A program made the position numbers and the translations under genes. Below, piece by piece: positions 20,691 through 30,766 of a stretch of 64,000 nucleotides of DNA. Source of the stretch: Bactrocera neohumeralis (taxonomy: Eukaryota; Arthropoda; Insecta; Diptera; Tephritidae); contig NW_026089622.1 of assembly GCF_024586455.1 (NCBI RefSeq), positions 36,249,859 to 36,313,858 on the forward strand, given 5' to 3'. Every line of letters begins with the position of its first letter. Position 1 is the first letter of the stretch. Under the pieces are notes generated by a model that was not told the origin of the DNA, made no database searches, and saw only the letters and a list, made by a program, of their open reading frames with translations.

Positions 20691-22250
20691 TATTATGCTT
20701 TGTGATTGGTGCTGTTCTGTGTAGATGGGGTGAAAGAAAACCTCGCATCACTTGCAAGATCAAGTCATACGTAAATGATTTTAGGAACGTAATCCATCTT
20801 TCTATGTCTCAGTACACACCTCAAACTATTATAATTAAAACACCATTGGCGCAAGTAAGCCTTAACCATTTCAATAACATATTATAAAACATAAAACCAC
20901 CACGTAATATTATCTTCTATGTTGCCAAATCAAAACAAGAAGTGACAGATTGCTGAATTTAATAATAGCATAATCGAAATTCGAACATACGTTTTTCCTT
21001 ACACGAAATCCGTGATATGGATTTTCGGTTCAAAAATAAAAAATTAATGGGATTGGTTTATTAACAAAAATTTGAATAAGGCTGTTTACATAATTGAATC
21101 ATGTATAAACAAGAGAAATGTTTGACAATCGCTAAACCTTGTGTGAATCTTAAATTAACCTTTCCTAGTAAATCACGGCTACCGAAACTCCAATATATTC
21201 TAGGAATAATTGCGGAAACTAACACATACACATCGTGCAATTCATAAGTCCTTTGCATAACCCTGCCAGCCACGATTAACCACTTTTCTCAAATATTTCA
21301 ATACATTTACACATTTTTTCTCTATGTACTAGCAATAACGCACATGTTCGGGTTATTTTTTTGTTTACCTAGATGTGATGAAAAAAAGTTATCTCATTTC
21401 TTAATATATTTGAATGAGTGCGAATGAGAAAACATAATTGTCAATAGTGCCAAAAGAAAATTCCAAAAAGGGTAATAAAAAACGATTGAAAAACTCATGT
21501 CATTCGCGCTGGTACAACAAGAAGGTAAGTAAGTGAATTTTATGTGATTTTTTTTAATGATTTGCAAATACTTACTTCATTTGTTTTTATAGCATTGGAA
21601 ATCAGGAAAACAGAATTGGAAATAGCAGCAGCAGCAAATAAAAATTGTTAAGTATGTAAGCATCTAGAAATAAGTGGGTGTTGTCTGAAATTGGCGTGCG
21701 CAGTCCAATATAATTTAAATTTAAAAGTAGTAATCAAAAAATGCAACCCTGCATCAGCTGATGATTAGGGTAATTAGAGCAGTTCAGCTATATTTTTTAA
21801 ATAATTTATATAACACTGCTGAATGAGCGCAACAGAGATGTATACGTATGATCACATGTACGTGTGAAGGGAAAAGTGGTTAGAATCTTCACGCGGCCTA
21901 TGCCGAGCTCACCACTGCTTTTGAGGGTTTCAAAACCTACTGTTTCACTAGTTTTTTCACCATATTTTATTATTGGCTCTTAAGAAACTTAGAAAATGTA
22001 ACATATAAAATATAAAGAATTTATTATTGATGTACATATGTATATTAAAAAATACAGAACACAAATTTGAGGATTGCGCTGCCACATTTTATTTTGAAAA
22101 TTGTAACAAAATATGCGTTGCTTTCGTTATGTGTTCTGTGCAAAAACTAAAATGTGCTAACAGAAAGCATTTTAGAACTATTGCCGTACTTTCGATATTT
22201 TTAAGAAATAAAACGTTGTCTATATACGTACTAATATTAAAGATTACGAT
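20691..22250. other. No firm gene; possible host or old relic sequence
   Basis: No transposon signature found. A frame at 22027-22250 (cysteine- and lysine-rich) runs up to the BEL/Pao insertion point and is unrecognised. It resumes without obvious meaning after 30043. A possible two-exon remnant is listed separately. Confidence 0.4.
21497..21651 (+). pseudogene. Possible two-exon gene remnant
   Basis: ATG at 21497, then a GTAAGT donor at 21525 and a TTTTTATAG acceptor at 21591-21592. They join in phase to a short basic/acidic helix ending EIAAAANKNC and a stop at 21651. The exon pair is only 29 codons. The helix resembles the end of many insect SANT-like DNA-binding proteins, but this is far too short to assign. 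Both splice sites could be chance. Confidence 0.25.
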
Positions 22251-22572
22251 TGATAATTCGGGTGGTGGAGCACGGTGCTCGCTCGTTCCAATGATGTGGT
22301 TGGCCGTGGGGAAACGGTCGGCGCAATTTATTCCACAGAAATATTAAATAAAACAAAGGGTTTCATATAATAAATGTATTTAAATATAATATAATTGGAA
22401 ACACACTTACCACGTCTGTATAGCTGAACGGTCGCAAAAGGAGAGAGCGCGCGCAACTTTTTTAGTTAGTGTTTAGTTGCGCGCGAATTGAAACTTCGAA
22501 AAAGAAGAAAAGAAATGATTGCTCTGCCGATACAGACGTGGCAAAAGAAATTGGGCGGGGGCGGCGTCAACA
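22251..22572 (-). repeat. 3' LTR of the BEL/Pao element
   Basis: 322 bp, TG...CA on either strand. It holds a GAGAGAGCGCGCGCAAC box mirrored by GTTGCGCGCG about 25 bp further. One base differs from the other LTR (A versus G near 22426). Confidence 0.94.
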
Positions 22573-22585
22573 TTCTCCCCGCCTT
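22573..22585 (-). promoter_or_regulatory. Polypurine tract of the BEL/Pao element
   Basis: AAGGCGGGGAGAA on the minus strand, touching the 3' LTR. Purine-rich with one C. Confidence 0.75.
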
Positions 22586-22677
22586 GCAGTATTACTGCAA
22601 ATGCAGTTTACAATAAATTACTTAAAGCTAACTTAACTAACTGGCTCCTGCACTTCCTCTTCCACGTCTTCTTTGCA

Positions 22678-23346
22678 GATGGGGTGGCCGACAAGACGAA
22701 TCGAGTCTGGTTCGGTCCGAGAAATGCCGCTGAGATGAATCGAGTCTCAGTCGGTCATTACCATGCCGCCAATTTGCATAGAAGTCACCACCTCCCGAGG
22801 TCGGCGAGACGACTCGAGTCTAACTCGATCCTGGGTAAGTGGTAACTGTGAGAGGCGTTGGCAGCCAGTGCACTTTATTGTGCCGATATTATACGACACC
22901 GGATATTATAGATCCCAGTGTCGTATTTTGGGCGATGAGTTGGCCCACTGCCGCTCATTGTAACTCTGGCAACATGAGCCGGTAGTAAACGTCCACTCCC
23001 AAAATTACATCGACTGGCGCTGCCCTGTTGGAATGGTCGTATAAAGTTTCTATATTGGCGTCGGCGTTATGAACCTGGTTGCAGTTCGAACTCTTATTAA
23101 AGCGGTTGGTGACAGCGCAATTCTTTGCTGCCAAGGTAGTGTTGCGTGTATCTGCTTGACGACGAACGTCTCGTCCACGCCTTCACTTCGGATGGGGTGG
23201 CCGACGAGACGAATCGAGTCTGGTTCGGTCCGGACAATGTCGCTGAGACGATTCGAGTCTCAGTCGATCGTTGCCATGCCGCCAATCCGAAAGGAAGTTA
23301 CCAGCACGCCGAAGTCGGCGAGACGACTCGAGTCTGACTCGATCTT
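22678..23346 (-). repeat. Two 160-bp direct repeats with an internal TCGAGTC motif
   Basis: 22678-22836 and 23190-23346 are about 85% alike. Each holds three spaced copies of a GACGANTCGAGTCT-like motif, six in all. On the minus strand one frame reads RLESSRR, RLESSQR and RLDSSRR at these points. The spacer between the repeats (22837-23189) holds a second protease-like remnant. Confidence 0.8.
22900..23080 (-). pseudogene. Second BEL/Pao protease-like (DUF1758) remnant
   Basis: The minus-strand frame reads APVDVILGVDVYYRLMLPELQ, a stop, then GQLIAQNTTLGSIISG. This pattern (PVDVLIGxDxY..., then a TxLGWIxSG-like end) closes the BEL/Pao protease domain. The main ORF has its own version (VDLLIGADLYSKI...TVFGWILTG), and the two differ a lot. 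So this piece probably came from another BEL/Pao lineage rather than from a recent duplication. It is broken. Confidence 0.6.
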
Positions 23347-23546
23347 GGGCGTGTAGTATGCGGGAGAGGCCTCGTTGGTCAGAGCTTTGCGTGACTGATG
23401 GCGTCAGTTCACACGGTTGAGAGAGGTCCGAATACGTCGTGCCGATTGTCAATGAATTCTCTTCCATTTCTATTGTTGTGCGGGTGGCGCTCCGGCTGAA
23501 GCCGACATGCGTTCGACTTTAGATTGTGGCGATGCTTCTTTTTCAG

Positions 23547-26096
23547 TCATCTCGTATTTTTTTGCAGCTGGGACCTGCTGTGCGTTATTTGTGCATTGTG
23601 TGACAATTGTATCTTGTCATCTGTGGTGGTCGTACTTTTTTTGCTCGACGACGCTGTGGATTGTGCATGTGTTTGTGATTGGGGTTTCTCCTGTTTCACC
23701 GGTGGTTTTTTCTGTTTTTTTTTGAGCAATTGCATGAGTTTGTCCTTGACATCGAGTCGTATCTCATCGGGCACACGTTTGATCTCCGCGTAGAGTGAGA
23801 GCAAGAAGAGCTTGTCGGGATCACGATTCTTCCGATTTTTTGCTTTTGCAGATTCTCGTTGCGTTGCGGCTGCGGCATGTTGCTGGTTGCGCAACAAATG
23901 CGAGTGCAGGCCGCCGTGGAATGCCTGCAGGTGTGGCATCGAATTGCGTTGTTGCGACGGACTACTGCCGGGTGCTCGAACTGCGCCACCATGTGTATCG
24001 GTGTGATTCGATGAGCCGGGCGCATCATTTGTTCTGCCATCGTTGCTGGCATGATCCTGTTGTTGCTGCTGCTGCTGATGTTGTTGCTGTTGTAAAAATA
24101 TAAAATTAGTATTATTTTTCCTACAAAATTGAGTTTTTGTTTGTTGTTGACTTATCGTTGAATTTTGTCTGTCGCCTTTACCATTTATTTTTGTTTCTTC
24201 GGAGGGAACGGACCCTGTTAAAATCCAACCGAACACCGTACGTTGTGCAGCGATGGATCCGAAAATTTTCGATTTTACCCCATTTAGTATAATTTTCGAG
24301 TAAAGATCTGCTCCGATCAACAAGTCAACCTTTTGACTTGTATAGAAATTATTATCCGCTAAGGGGATATTGGGTAACCTTTTGACAATTGAAGAGTTAA
24401 TTGATCTGGATGGAAGTAGTCCAGTCAATTTTGGCAGTACCAACGCTTCCGCTTCTAGTTTAAAACCTTTGTTACGGGGCGAGCCAATTGTGATCGAGCA
24501 TACCGATTGAACTCGTCCTGATACGGTATTATTCAATCCTGAAACTCGCGCGCTGATCTTTTTGCTTGTCAGATTTAAGCGTTTCTGAAGACTGTTGCTT
24601 ACGAAGGTGGCTTCAGATCCTGAATCAATCAGGGCTCTGACAGTGAAGGTGCTCTCGTTGTGACATACGGTCACCATGGCTGTACCTAAGAGCATGCTTC
24701 GACTGGTAGGCACATTTGAAATATTGGCCTTAATAGAGGCCACATGAGATTTAGTAGAAATCTCAGTAGGGTTTGTGCTGTCGGACATCTGAGCTATTTC
24801 CTCACTCTGATCCCGGTGAATCATGGAGTGATGTCTCTGTTTACATTTATTACAATTAAACATACTTTTGCAATTTTTGACTTCATGTGAGTCCGATAAA
24901 CAATTTAAGCAGACGTGAAGTTTTCTGACAGCATTTAATCGTGCATTAGGCTGCATCTCAATGAATCTTTGACAAGTTTTCAAAATGTGCGATTGAGATG
25001 AGCACAGTTTACATTTGATATTATTTGTCTTGGCGTGATGGGAATTGATGGGTTTGGATCCAATCCTTGACTGCAAGGTTGGTATCCGACCTTCACCATC
25101 AGCCGATTTAATCTTGGGTTGAGTACCCAAATCGCCTTTGAGGTTTGATACTCTCTCAAGCGTTTTAACCCGTTTGGTTAGAAATTTGTCTAGGTCAGCC
25201 CATTTTGGGATCTCTGAATCCGAATCCAGAGATTGTTCCCAAAGCGACAGTGTATAATCCGGGAGTCGGATAGAACACAAATACGTAAATATGGCATCCC
25301 AACTATCTACATTGATGCCATGTATTTGTAAAGCTGAAATGCAGCTATTAATCTCCCGCTGTAAATTTCTGAGTTCGGTCTCAGATTCTGTTGAAATGTG
25401 TGGGAGCTTGAACAATAAATTTAATTGTGTGTTAACAAGCACTCGCTTGTTTTCATACCTACACAACAAATTGTTCCAAGCCAATGCGAATCCGTCATTC
25501 GTCAATGGCGCTTTCGAAACGATATCTTTTGCCTCACCTCGCGTTTTTTGATTCAAATGGAATAACTTCTCGACTGGAGATAGCCTTGGGTTATTCCCAT
25601 AAATGGCGGCAAATAAATCCCTAAATGAGGGCCATTGTAAGACATCGCCATGAAATATTTCTGTATCACATGGCGGTAAGTTGATGGTATACCTCACGGG
25701 TTCTACCGTTTGTTGTAACCGTTCAGGTTGAATCACCGTAGAATTCGAAGTAGGGCTTTGGTTGAAAGCCGTGAGGTTGTGCATGTGTTCGCCCATCAAG
25801 GCCGCGCAACACACATACGCGTGGTAACAGCTTGAATATTTAAGCTTAATGGCGTCAATTGAGCTTGTGTCGGAAGGATCCACCTTTGGCAAACACACCT
25901 TGTATTCTGACTTTACCTCTGCCCACAGAGATTTCAGTTCAGTTTGTTGTACTTCCAGAGAGTAGGCACTTTGGTTGTTTGCTGTTGGAGTAAAAGACTC
26001 CTCAAACTCTAGTAGAGCGTCTGCAGCAGTGATAAATGCTCTGATGGCTTCCATTGTGTTCGAAAAATGAACCGGAACTGCAAAAATGTTGCACAA
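23547..26096 (-). CDS. Gag-protease fused to a BESS-motif segment
   Basis: 849 residues with no break. Residues about 130-320 match the BEL/Pao Gag domain (DUF1759), with FHGDVLQWPSFRDLF near the start. About 360-430 hold cysteine/histidine knuckles for RNA binding (CKLCSSQSHILKTC, then CLNCLSDSHEVKNC and CNKCKQRHHSMIH). The aspartic protease (DUF1758) has ALIDSGSEATF at about 489-498 and ends at TVFGWILTG. In relatives reverse transcriptase follows; here it is absent. From residue 669 comes a polyglutamine run, then a G/S/H-rich stretch. A BESS motif follows at about 759-791 (DPDKLFLLSLYAEIKRVPDE...), then a lysine-rich tail and an S/T-rich end. BESS motifs mediate protein-protein contacts in insect nuclear proteins such as MADF-BESS factors. 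The MADF domain itself is absent. I infer capture of host coding sequence. Confidence 0.85.
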   Translation of the reverse strand: MCNIFAVPVHFSNTMEAIRAFITAADALLEFEESFTPTANNQSAYSLEVQQTELKSLWAEVKSEYKVCLPKVDPSDTSSIDAIKLKYSSCYHAYVCCAALMGEHMHNLTAFNQSPTSNSTVIQPERLQQTVEPVRYTINLPPCDTEIFHGDVLQWPSFRDLFAAIYGNNPRLSPVEKLFHLNQKTRGEAKDIVSKAPLTNDGFALAWNNLLCRYENKRVLVNTQLNLLFKLPHISTESETELRNLQREINSCISALQIHGINVDSWDAIFTYLCSIRLPDYTLSLWEQSLDSDSEIPKWADLDKFLTKRVKTLERVSNLKGDLGTQPKIKSADGEGRIPTLQSRIGSKPINSHHAKTNNIKCKLCSSQSHILKTCQRFIEMQPNARLNAVRKLHVCLNCLSDSHEVKNCKSMFNCNKCKQRHHSMIHRDQSEEIAQMSDSTNPTEISTKSHVASIKANISNVPTSRSMLLGTAMVTVCHNESTFTVRALIDSGSEATFVSNSLQKRLNLTSKKISARVSGLNNTVSGRVQSVCSITIGSPRNKGFKLEAEALVLPKLTGLLPSRSINSSIVKRLPNIPLADNNFYTSQKVDLLIGADLYSKIILNGVKSKIFGSIAAQRTVFGWILTGSVPSEETKINGKGDRQNSTISQQQTKTQFCRKNNTNFIFLQQQQHQQQQQQQDHASNDGRTNDAPGSSNHTDTHGGAVRAPGSSPSQQRNSMPHLQAFHGGLHSHLLRNQQHAAAATQRESAKAKNRKNRDPDKLFLLSLYAEIKRVPDEIRLDVKDKLMQLLKKKQKKPPVKQEKPQSQTHAQSTASSSKKSTTTTDDKIQLSHNAQITHSRSQLQKNTR

Positions 26097-26740
26097 AGTC
26101 GGATCTAAAACTTGAAATTAAAATTTAAAAAATATTTGCAAATATGTTGCAAAAGTTCAAAAGTTACAGAAGCACTCACGGACAAACTAAAAATTAAGTT
26201 GTTGAAAAGTAGTGCGTTGTTTCTTTGTGAAGCGTGAATTTTCGAAACAACAAAAAATTAATAAATTTCGTAAAGTATTTTTGCTTGCTGGGTAATCGGC
26301 CCAATGCACTTGCACGCCTAGTCCTTGACTATGTACACAAACAAAATTGCTTTGTGCTTAATTGCTTTATTAATATCCAAATATGTATAAATACAGATAC
26401 AAATTCACAGGCACTTATTTGATTTACTATATCCACTATTCACTTTCACTTTTATCACTGGGTTATTTTCGAACTATTTCGATTTCACCACTATACTCTT
26501 TGTTTGTTGGGATGGCTGCTGTGCTGCCTTGCCTGCTTCTCTTTGCTGCTTTGCCTTCGCTGCTCTCCCTTTGCTGCTTGGTCTTTGGGTCTTCGCCTTT
26601 GCTGCTCTGACTTTGCAGTTTGCCTGTGCTGCTTGGCTTTCTCGCTGTCGCTCACTTCACTTTTTCTAAATTCTCACTTCACTTGTATTAATTTTGTGTT
26701 TGTTTTTTTCGTTTTTTTTTTTGCACTCGCAGAAAAAACT
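26097..26740 (-). other. BEL/Pao leader, gag-proximal part
   Basis: Non-coding leader upstream of gag. At about 26510-26640 the minus strand is purine-rich with recurring AGCAGCAAAG-like units. The rest of the leader lies beyond the RTE insertion, at 29587-29720. Confidence 0.6.
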
Positions 26741-29586
26741 GCAACGGTAAGACTCTGCACCATACAGCAGGACGGGAATTATGAGTGATTATAGAGTTTG
26801 GTTTTTGTTTGTCGAGAGAGGACTTTGCTTCCAATTGCCTACTCAGTCCGAAGTAGCACCTGTTGGCAAGAGTTATCCTGCGTTGGATTTCTAGGTTGAC
26901 ATTGTTGGTGGTGTTTACGCTGGTTCCAAGATAGACGAAATTATCTACGACTTCAAAGTTATGACTGTCAACAGTGACGTGAGTGCCAAGTCGCGAATGC
27001 GACGACTGTTTGTTTGATGACAGGAGATACTTCGTCTTGCCCTCGTTCACTACCAGACCCATTTTCTGTGCTTCCTTGTCCAGCCTGGAGAAAGCAGAAC
27101 TAACGGCGCGGCGCGGGTGTTGAGGCCGATGATATCAATATCATCGGCATACGCCAACAGCTGTACACTCTTATAGAAGATGGTACCTTTTCTATTTAGT
27201 TCTGCGGCTCGAACTTTTCTCCAAAAGCAGGTTGAAAAGTCGCACGATAGGGAATCGCCTTGTCTGAAACCTCGTTTGGTATCGAACGGCTCGGAGAGGT
27301 CCTTCCCGATCCTGACGGAGCTTTTGGTGTTACTCAACGTCAGTTTACACAGCCGTATTAGTTTTGCGGGGATACCAAATTCAGACATCGCGGCATAAAG
27401 GCAGCTCCTTTTCGTGCTGTCGAAAGCAGCTGAAATCGACGAAGAGGTGGTGTGTGTCGATTCTCCTTTCACGGGTCTTTTCCAAGATTTGGCGCATGGT
27501 GAATATCTGGTCGGTTGTTGATTTGCCAGGTCTGAAGCCACACTGATAAGGTCCAATCAGTTTGTTGACGGTGGGCTTTAATCTTTCACACAATACGCTC
27601 GATAGAACCTTATATGCGATGTTGAGGAGGCTAATCCCACGGTAGTTGGCGCAGATTGTGGGGTCTCCTTTTTATGGATTGGGCATAGCATACTTAAATT
27701 CCAATCGTTGGGCATGCTTTCGTCCGACCATATTTTACAAAGAAGCTGATGCATGCACCTTATCAGTTCTTCGCCGCCGTGTTTGAATAGCTCGGCCGGC
27801 AATCCGTCGGCCCCTGCCGCTTTGTTGTTCTTCAGGCGGGCAATTGCTATTCGAACTTCTTCATGGTCGGGTAATGGAACGTCTGCTCCATCGTCATCGA
27901 TTGGGGAATCGGGTTCTCCTTCTCCTGGTGTTGTGCGTTCACTGCCATTCAGCAGGCTGGAGAAGTGTTCCCTCCATAATTTAAGTATGCTCTGGGCATC
28001 AGTGACTAGATCACCTTTGGGGGTTCTACAGGAATACGCTCCGGTCTTGAAACCTTCCGTAAGCCGCCTCATTTTTTCGTAGAATTTTCGAGCATTACCC
28101 CTGTCGGCCAGCTTATCAAGCTCTTCGTACTCACGCATTTCAGCCTCTTTCTTCTTCTGTCTACAAATGCGTCTCGCTTCCCTCTTCAACTCTCGGTATC
28201 TATCCCATCCCGCACGTGTAGTGGTCGATCGTAACGTTGCGAGGTAGGCAGCCTGTTTTCTCTCCGCTGCGACACGGCACTCCTCGTCGTACCAGCTGTT
28301 CTTTTGCACTTTCCGAAAACCAATGGTTTCGGTTGCAGCTGTACGTAAGGAGTTTGAAATGCCGTCCCACAGTTCCCTTATACCGAGTTGTTGACGAGTG
28401 CTCTCAGAGAGCAGGAGTGCAAGCCGAGTAGAAAATCGTTCGGCTGTCTGTTGTGATTGCAGCTTCTCGACGTCGAACCTTCCTTGTGTTTGGTGGCGCG
28501 CGTTTTTTGCTGCACAGAGGCGGGTGCGAATCTTAGCTGCAACAAGATAGTGGTCCGAGTCGATGTTAGGACCTCGGAGCGCACGCACATCTAAAACACT
28601 GGAGACGTGTCTTCCGTCTATCACAACATGATCGATCTGGTTGGTAGTTTTTCGATCCGGAGACAGCCAGGTAGCTTGATGAATCTTCTTATGCTGGAAT
28701 CTAGTACTACAGATAACCATATTTCGGGCCCCGGCGAAGTCAATCAGCCTCAACCCATTTGGGGATGTTTCGTCGTGGAGGCTGAATTTACCGACCGTAG
28801 TGCCAAATATACCTTCTTTGCCCACCCTGGCGTTAAGTCACCAAGCACGATTTTGACATCGTGGCGGAGGCAGCGCGCATAAGCGCGCTCCAAGCGCTCA
28901 TAGAAGGCATCTTTGGTCACATCGTCCTTCTCTTCCGTCGGGGCGTGGGCGCAAATCAGCGATATGTTGAAGAACCTCGCTTTGATGCGGATTGTGGCTA
29001 GACGTTCATTCACCGCAGTGAATGATAGTACTCGGCGACGGAGTCTCTCTCCCACCACGAATCCTACACCAAACTTGCGCTCCTTTATATGGCCACTGTA
29101 GTAAATGTCACAAGGACCTACTCGTCTCTGTCCTTGTCCCGTCCATCGCATTTCTTGGACGGCGGTGATGTCAGCCTTTGTCTTTACGAGGACATCAACC
29201 AGCTGGGCAGCGGCACCTTCCCAATTAAGGGACCGGACATTCCAGGTGCAAGCCCTCAATTCGTAGTCCTTATTTCGTTTGCCATGGTCGTCATCAAAAG
29301 GGGGGTCTCTCATCCGAGGCTGGTTGTAGCTCTTCACTGGGGGTGTTTTTTACGTGGCGGGTCCCAAACCCAGCGCACAACCCTTGTAGGGAATGTTTCG
29401 CCTTCTCACTTTAGCTCGCCTTCGAACGGATGTTCTTAGGCTACCCAGAGGATACTTGGTCAAGGACCGGAAGTAGTGAGCTGCTTGAGCCATGTGTAAA
29501 AGAATCGTTTCTGGCCACTCCCAAGTGAATGGCGATCAGAGAACTTTCCTCACTTGCGTGAACTTCTACACATGACTCCATCCTCC
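26741..29586 (-). mobile_element. RTE-clade LINE (copy B), inserted in the BEL/Pao leader
   Basis: The 5' end (GGAGGATGGAGTCATG at 29586, minus strand) is shared with copies C and E, so it is complete there. The 3' end stops near 26741, about 320 bp short of the usual terminus. Coding order: APE-type endonuclease (29337-28750; ACTWNVRSLNW start and the ALRGPNIDSDHYLV block in the next frame), then reverse transcriptase (28825-27578 and on to 26688) with the catalytic YADD near 27150. Frame changes near 28820, 27665, 27400 and 27110 disrupt it. The protein type is often annotated as craniofacial development protein 2-like in insects; it is a LINE. Confidence 0.88.
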
Positions 29587-29701
29587 TGCCTTTTAGCTTG
29601 CAGAGCACAAATCCAAAATATGTTTGGCTGTAACTTGCGTGTTGCTAAATTGGGCAAATTATGCACTTTCACTTTAATAAAAAATCGACTTGTTACCTGT
29701 T

Positions 29702-29719
29702 ATCCGGCTCGAAGGACCA
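29702..29719 (-). promoter_or_regulatory. tRNA-Tyr primer-binding site
   Basis: The plus strand reads ATCCGGCTCGAAGGACCA. From memory this is the 3' end of dipteran tRNA-Tyr including CCA, over all 18 bases. It sits one base inside the 5' LTR on the minus strand. Confidence 0.85.
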
Positions 29720-29720
29720 A

Positions 29721-30042
29721 TGATAATTCGGGTGGTGGAGCACGGTGCTCGCTCGTTCCAATGATGTGGTTGGCCGTGGGGAAACGGTCGGCGCAATTTA
29801 TTCCACAGAAATATTAAATAAAACAAAGGGTTTCATATAATAAATGTATTTAAATATAATATAATTGGAAACACACTTACCACGTCTGTATAGCTGAGCG
29901 GTCGCAAAAGGAGAGAGCGCGCGCAACTTTTTTAGTTAGTGTTTAGTTGCGCGCGAATTGAAACTTCGAAAAAGAAGAAAAGAAATGATTGCTCTGCCGA
30001 TACAGACGTGGCAAAAGAAATTGGGCGGGGGCGGCGTCAACA
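29721..30042 (-). repeat. 5' LTR of the BEL/Pao element
   Basis: 322 bp, one base different from the 3' LTR. Followed on the plus strand by the ACGAT target duplication. Confidence 0.94.
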
Positions 30043-30766
30043 ACGATATTATTACAAATTGAAGATGAAACTAATTATTTAAATAGTACGGAGAAAGAAT
30101 TGATAAACATTTTATTAATTATATGAACATATGTATGTATAGAAATAGTGTTGAATTTTATTAATTGTTAATTGTTTAAAGAAACTCACTAAAAAATAAA
30201 ATAAATCACTTAGGACTGTATAAATTATTTGTTTACGGAATAAAATGTATGGTAATTACTTACACATTTTGTATCTCCGAACCAGAATTGTAGTTATCTA
30301 AATCCAGTTATCCAGTTAGATAAAGAAAATATAAAAATATATGCAGGTAATTTAAGGCCAAGTCATACCTATGGGTGTGCATACATTGGGACAAAAAAGC
30401 ACTCGACGGTAAGTACATAGGTTGTATTTCGGGCTCAATTAGCATTAGCTGTAACATTTTGATGGAGTAGACGTTGACCTTTTTGTTATTGCTATCACGT
30501 TTCACCTTCTCTTTCAAACCATTTTGTGTCTTCGATGAAGCTACTAATGTCCGATATGCTTTTTGTAGCCAACCATTCAAGGTTTGGTGCTTGATGGATT
30601 CCAAGTGTTCTGTGTCAGTTCTGCGATAGAGCTGGGCATTCACAGAGAAAGTGTGGTTGTAGGGCATGTTGTAGGGCATACCCATTTTGGACGTACATAT
30701 GTTCTCCCTGGCCCTTTTATGGTAGCAGTTAGTCTGTATATGTATACTTTTCCTGAAACTGCTGCT
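30043..30766. other. No gene recognised
   Basis: AT-rich up to 30300. A minus-strand frame at 30685-30308 is open but matches nothing I know; it may be the decayed end of the LINE that follows. Confidence 0.4.

Larger units (their letters stand above)
22251..30042 (-). mobile_element. BEL/Pao LTR retrotransposon with pol replaced
   Basis: Two 322-bp LTRs (22251-22572 and 29721-30042), differing at one base, are flanked by the 5-bp target duplication ACGAT (22246-22250 and 30043-30047). Read on the minus strand: 5' LTR, tRNA-Tyr primer site, leader (split by an RTE insertion, 26741-29586), one 849-residue ORF, a mosaic 3' region, purine tract, 3' LTR. The ORF has BEL/Pao Gag and protease but no reverse transcriptase, RNase H or integrase. 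Instead it runs into a Q-rich and BESS-motif segment. Without the RTE copy the element is about 4.9 kb. It must depend on another element's enzymes. The LTR match implies recent movement. Confidence 0.92.

Noticed and set aside
22027..22347. Open frame running into the BEL/Pao LTR
   Set aside because: Its last third is LTR sequence, and the part before it matches no family. It is probably chance or flanking relic.
23507..24103. Cysteine-rich plus-strand frames opposite the BESS segment
   Set aside because: They are antisense to the long minus-strand ORF, with cysteines arising from antisense CAG/GCA repeats.
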